Shown here piece by piece: positions 40,991 to 42,720 of a stretch of DNA of 42,720 bases. The notes under the pieces were generated by a model. That model saw only the letters and a program-made list of their open reading frames with translations. It had not been told where the DNA came from and did not search any database. Position numbers and translations under genes: made by a program. The stretch is from Candidatus Poribacteria bacterium (GTDB taxonomy: Bacteria; Poribacteria; WGA-4E; WGA-3G): assembly GCA_003635195.1 (NCBI GenBank), contig PYIY01000213.1, forward strand, positions 1 through 42,720. Reading direction: 5' to 3'. The number at the start of each line of letters is the position of its first letter. The stretch's first letter is position 1.

Positions 40991-42720
40991 ATGCACACTC
41001 AGATTAAAAATAATTTTTTGTTTTACACATTTATGTTGTTCTTATGTCTCAATTCTTTTTTCTTACCGACCACCATTGCACAAGTCGGCGATGGACCCGG
41101 TGTCGGATCCGCCAGTGAGAACTATACATTTGAAACGATCGACGTTCCAGGCGTAGATTTTTTAGCGTTGACGGCGAGTTCCGATTTTGAGGATTATGCC
41201 GGCTACACGAAAAGTGCGGATGGCGAAAAAGAGGTCGCTTTTACACTCATTGATGGTGTTTTTATGACCTACGATTTTCCTGGTGCCCAAAACACGTATT
41301 TCTATGCGCTTGGTAATGATGGGCGCGCTGCGGGCTACTACGAGGATAGCGAGGGTTTGCACCACGGTATTATCTTAGAAGATGGTGAGTTACGTCAATA
41401 CGATTTCCCCGATGCTGTGCAAACAGAGATATACGGTATTTCTGACGCGACGGGAGTATTGACGGGTACTTGGATAGATGCTGATGGTGTTCGGCGTGGA
41501 TTTACAGGAGACACAAGCCTTGAGTTCCCTGGGGCAACAGCAACATTCGCCGATTTTGTCAACTCGGATGGTAATTTGTTCGCCAGCTACATAGATGCTG
41601 ATGGGTTCTTTCAAGAATACGCATATTCCTCGGATGGCAGGTATGTAGCTTTCGATCTCACAAATGCAGAAAATCTTGAATTCTTTTATGTACATGGTGT
41701 TAACGATGCCTTAGTAAGGGTCGCCCGAGGTAAAGTTTTCGGTGATGTCATTCGCACTTATCTGGGTACATTTACTGACGGTCTGCAGGAATTGAAGGTT
41801 CCGGGCGGCGTCAGCACACAAGGGTATAATATCAATCAGGATGGCTCTGTCGTCGGGTTCTATGAGACCCCCGATGGACTGAGACACGGGTTATCGCCAA
41901 ACCCATTGAAGTCGTTAATCAACCCGTTTTCCAAATCAGTGGTTTCAACTATACTTACGAGAGTATTGATGTGCCGGGCGTAGATTTTTTAGCGTTGACG
42001 GCGAGTTCTGACTTTGAAGATTATGCGGGCTACACGAAAAGTGCCGATGGCGAAAAAATGGTCGCCTTTACGCTCATCGATGGTGTTTTTAAGATGTATG
42101 ATTTTCCGGGTTCACAGAACACTTATTTCTATGCCCTCGGTAATGATGGGCGTGCTGCCGGACACTACGAGGATAGCGAGGGGCGCCACCGCGGTATCAT
42201 CCTACAAGATGGCGAGTTACGGGAATACGATTTTCCGGGCTCCGTTGAAACGGAGATATGGGGTATCAGTGATGCGACGGGGAATCTGACAGGTAATTGG
42301 ACAGATGCTTCCGGTGTGCGTCGCGGATTCACAGGGGACATCATCGTTGAGTATCCGGGGGCAGTGGAAACATTCGCCGATTTTATCAATGCGTTAGGGG
42401 GTATGTTCGGCAGCTACGTAGATGACGAGGGTACATATACGCCATACCTACGCGCTCCGGATGGCAGGTATGTATCTTTCACCCCGCCAACCCAAGAAAC
42501 TTATGAATTCTTTTTTGTGCACGGTTTTACCGATACAAAGATTTCCGTTTCCCGAGGCAAAGTGGTAGGTGAGGTCACCCGCACATACGTCGGTACATTC
42601 CTTGGGGGGCTCCATGAATTGAAAGTTCCAGGCAGCGTTAGAACGGAAGGCTACAATATCAATCAGGACGCTTCTGTCGTTGGACACTATGACTCCCCTG
42701 ATGGACGCAGACACGGATTT
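40991..42720 (+). pseudogene. Exported HAF-repeat protein 3, frameshifted, runs off the window
   Basis: The gene begins as a normal HAF paralogue (signal peptide, cut near TIAQ; first module YTFETIDVPGVDFLALTASS). At 41891-41892 the paralogues' GGGTTTATCGC reads GGGTTATCGC, a loss of one T. The frame then stops at 41983 after 330 codons. From 41893 a second frame stays open to the window end and encodes the second module in full HAF form (YTYESIDVPGVDFLALTA, NYTYES; WGISDATGNLTGNWTDASG; PGSVRTEGYNINQDASVVG). If not an assembly error, only a truncated protein without sorting tag is made. Confidence 0.85.

Overview
The window is most likely from Candidatus Poribacteria or a close relative (inferred). 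Four proteins carry, near the C-terminus, the tag NYPNPFNPETWIPYQL or a one-to-two-residue variant, followed by a FlgD/Ig-like end. I associate this form of the 'sorting' domain with Poribacteria. Phytanoyl-CoA dioxygenase-like (PhyH) enzymes, Gfo/Idh/MocA and ThuA-like proteins, WD40 secretory proteins, and many short palindromes between genes fit the same picture. GC content looks moderate and codon use even.

Layout. 1-441: end of an ABC-2 type permease. 510-4080: a duplicated two-gene unit, each with a secreted coiled-coil protein (A1, A2) and a LamG/DUF1080-like secreted protein (B1, B2). 4151-7204: an ECF sigma factor fused through one membrane helix to a large BNR/Asp-box beta-propeller region. 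7330-8055: a lipoprotein. 8229-9164 (minus): a ThuA-like protein, divergent from a PhyH oxygenase (9374-10093), with a recognisable promoter on each strand between them. 10271-13362: aspartokinase, a second PhyH enzyme (overlapping it) and a 2OG-Fe(II) oxygenase. 13477-17575: two WD40 proteins with 14 and 7 blades; the first also has cohesin-like, dockerin and FlgD-like domains. 17763-20378 (minus): HAD hydrolase, Gfo/Idh/MocA oxidoreductase, sulfotransferase. 20648-23012: two tandem LivJ-like binding lipoproteins with no transporter genes. 23477-29214 (minus): a giant cadherin-LRR-cadherin-FlgD protein split by an apparent 1-base deletion. 29940-31829: a third WD40 protein. 32010-34202: two nearly identical Ldh2-family dehydrogenases. 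34203-34556: a probable cobalamin riboswitch, a terminator, and only a 22-codon ORF. 34932-42720: three tandem HAF-repeat exported proteins. The second has lost the end of its sorting domain and the third is frameshifted and runs off the window.

Themes. Much of the window encodes exported repeat proteins that diversify by tandem duplication at every scale: nested 17- and 31-bp repeats, an 87-bp repeat, WD40, LRR and cadherin modules, and whole genes. A TIR-bearing non-autonomous element (TAGGACTTACGCA ends) occurs three times, always in the same orientation and just upstream of a gene. The most unusual items are the sigma factor/propeller fusion, the orphan riboswitch, the aspartokinase/dioxygenase cluster, and palindromic repeat DNA read as protein inside two HAF genes. 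No tRNA, rRNA, CRISPR array or transposase was seen.
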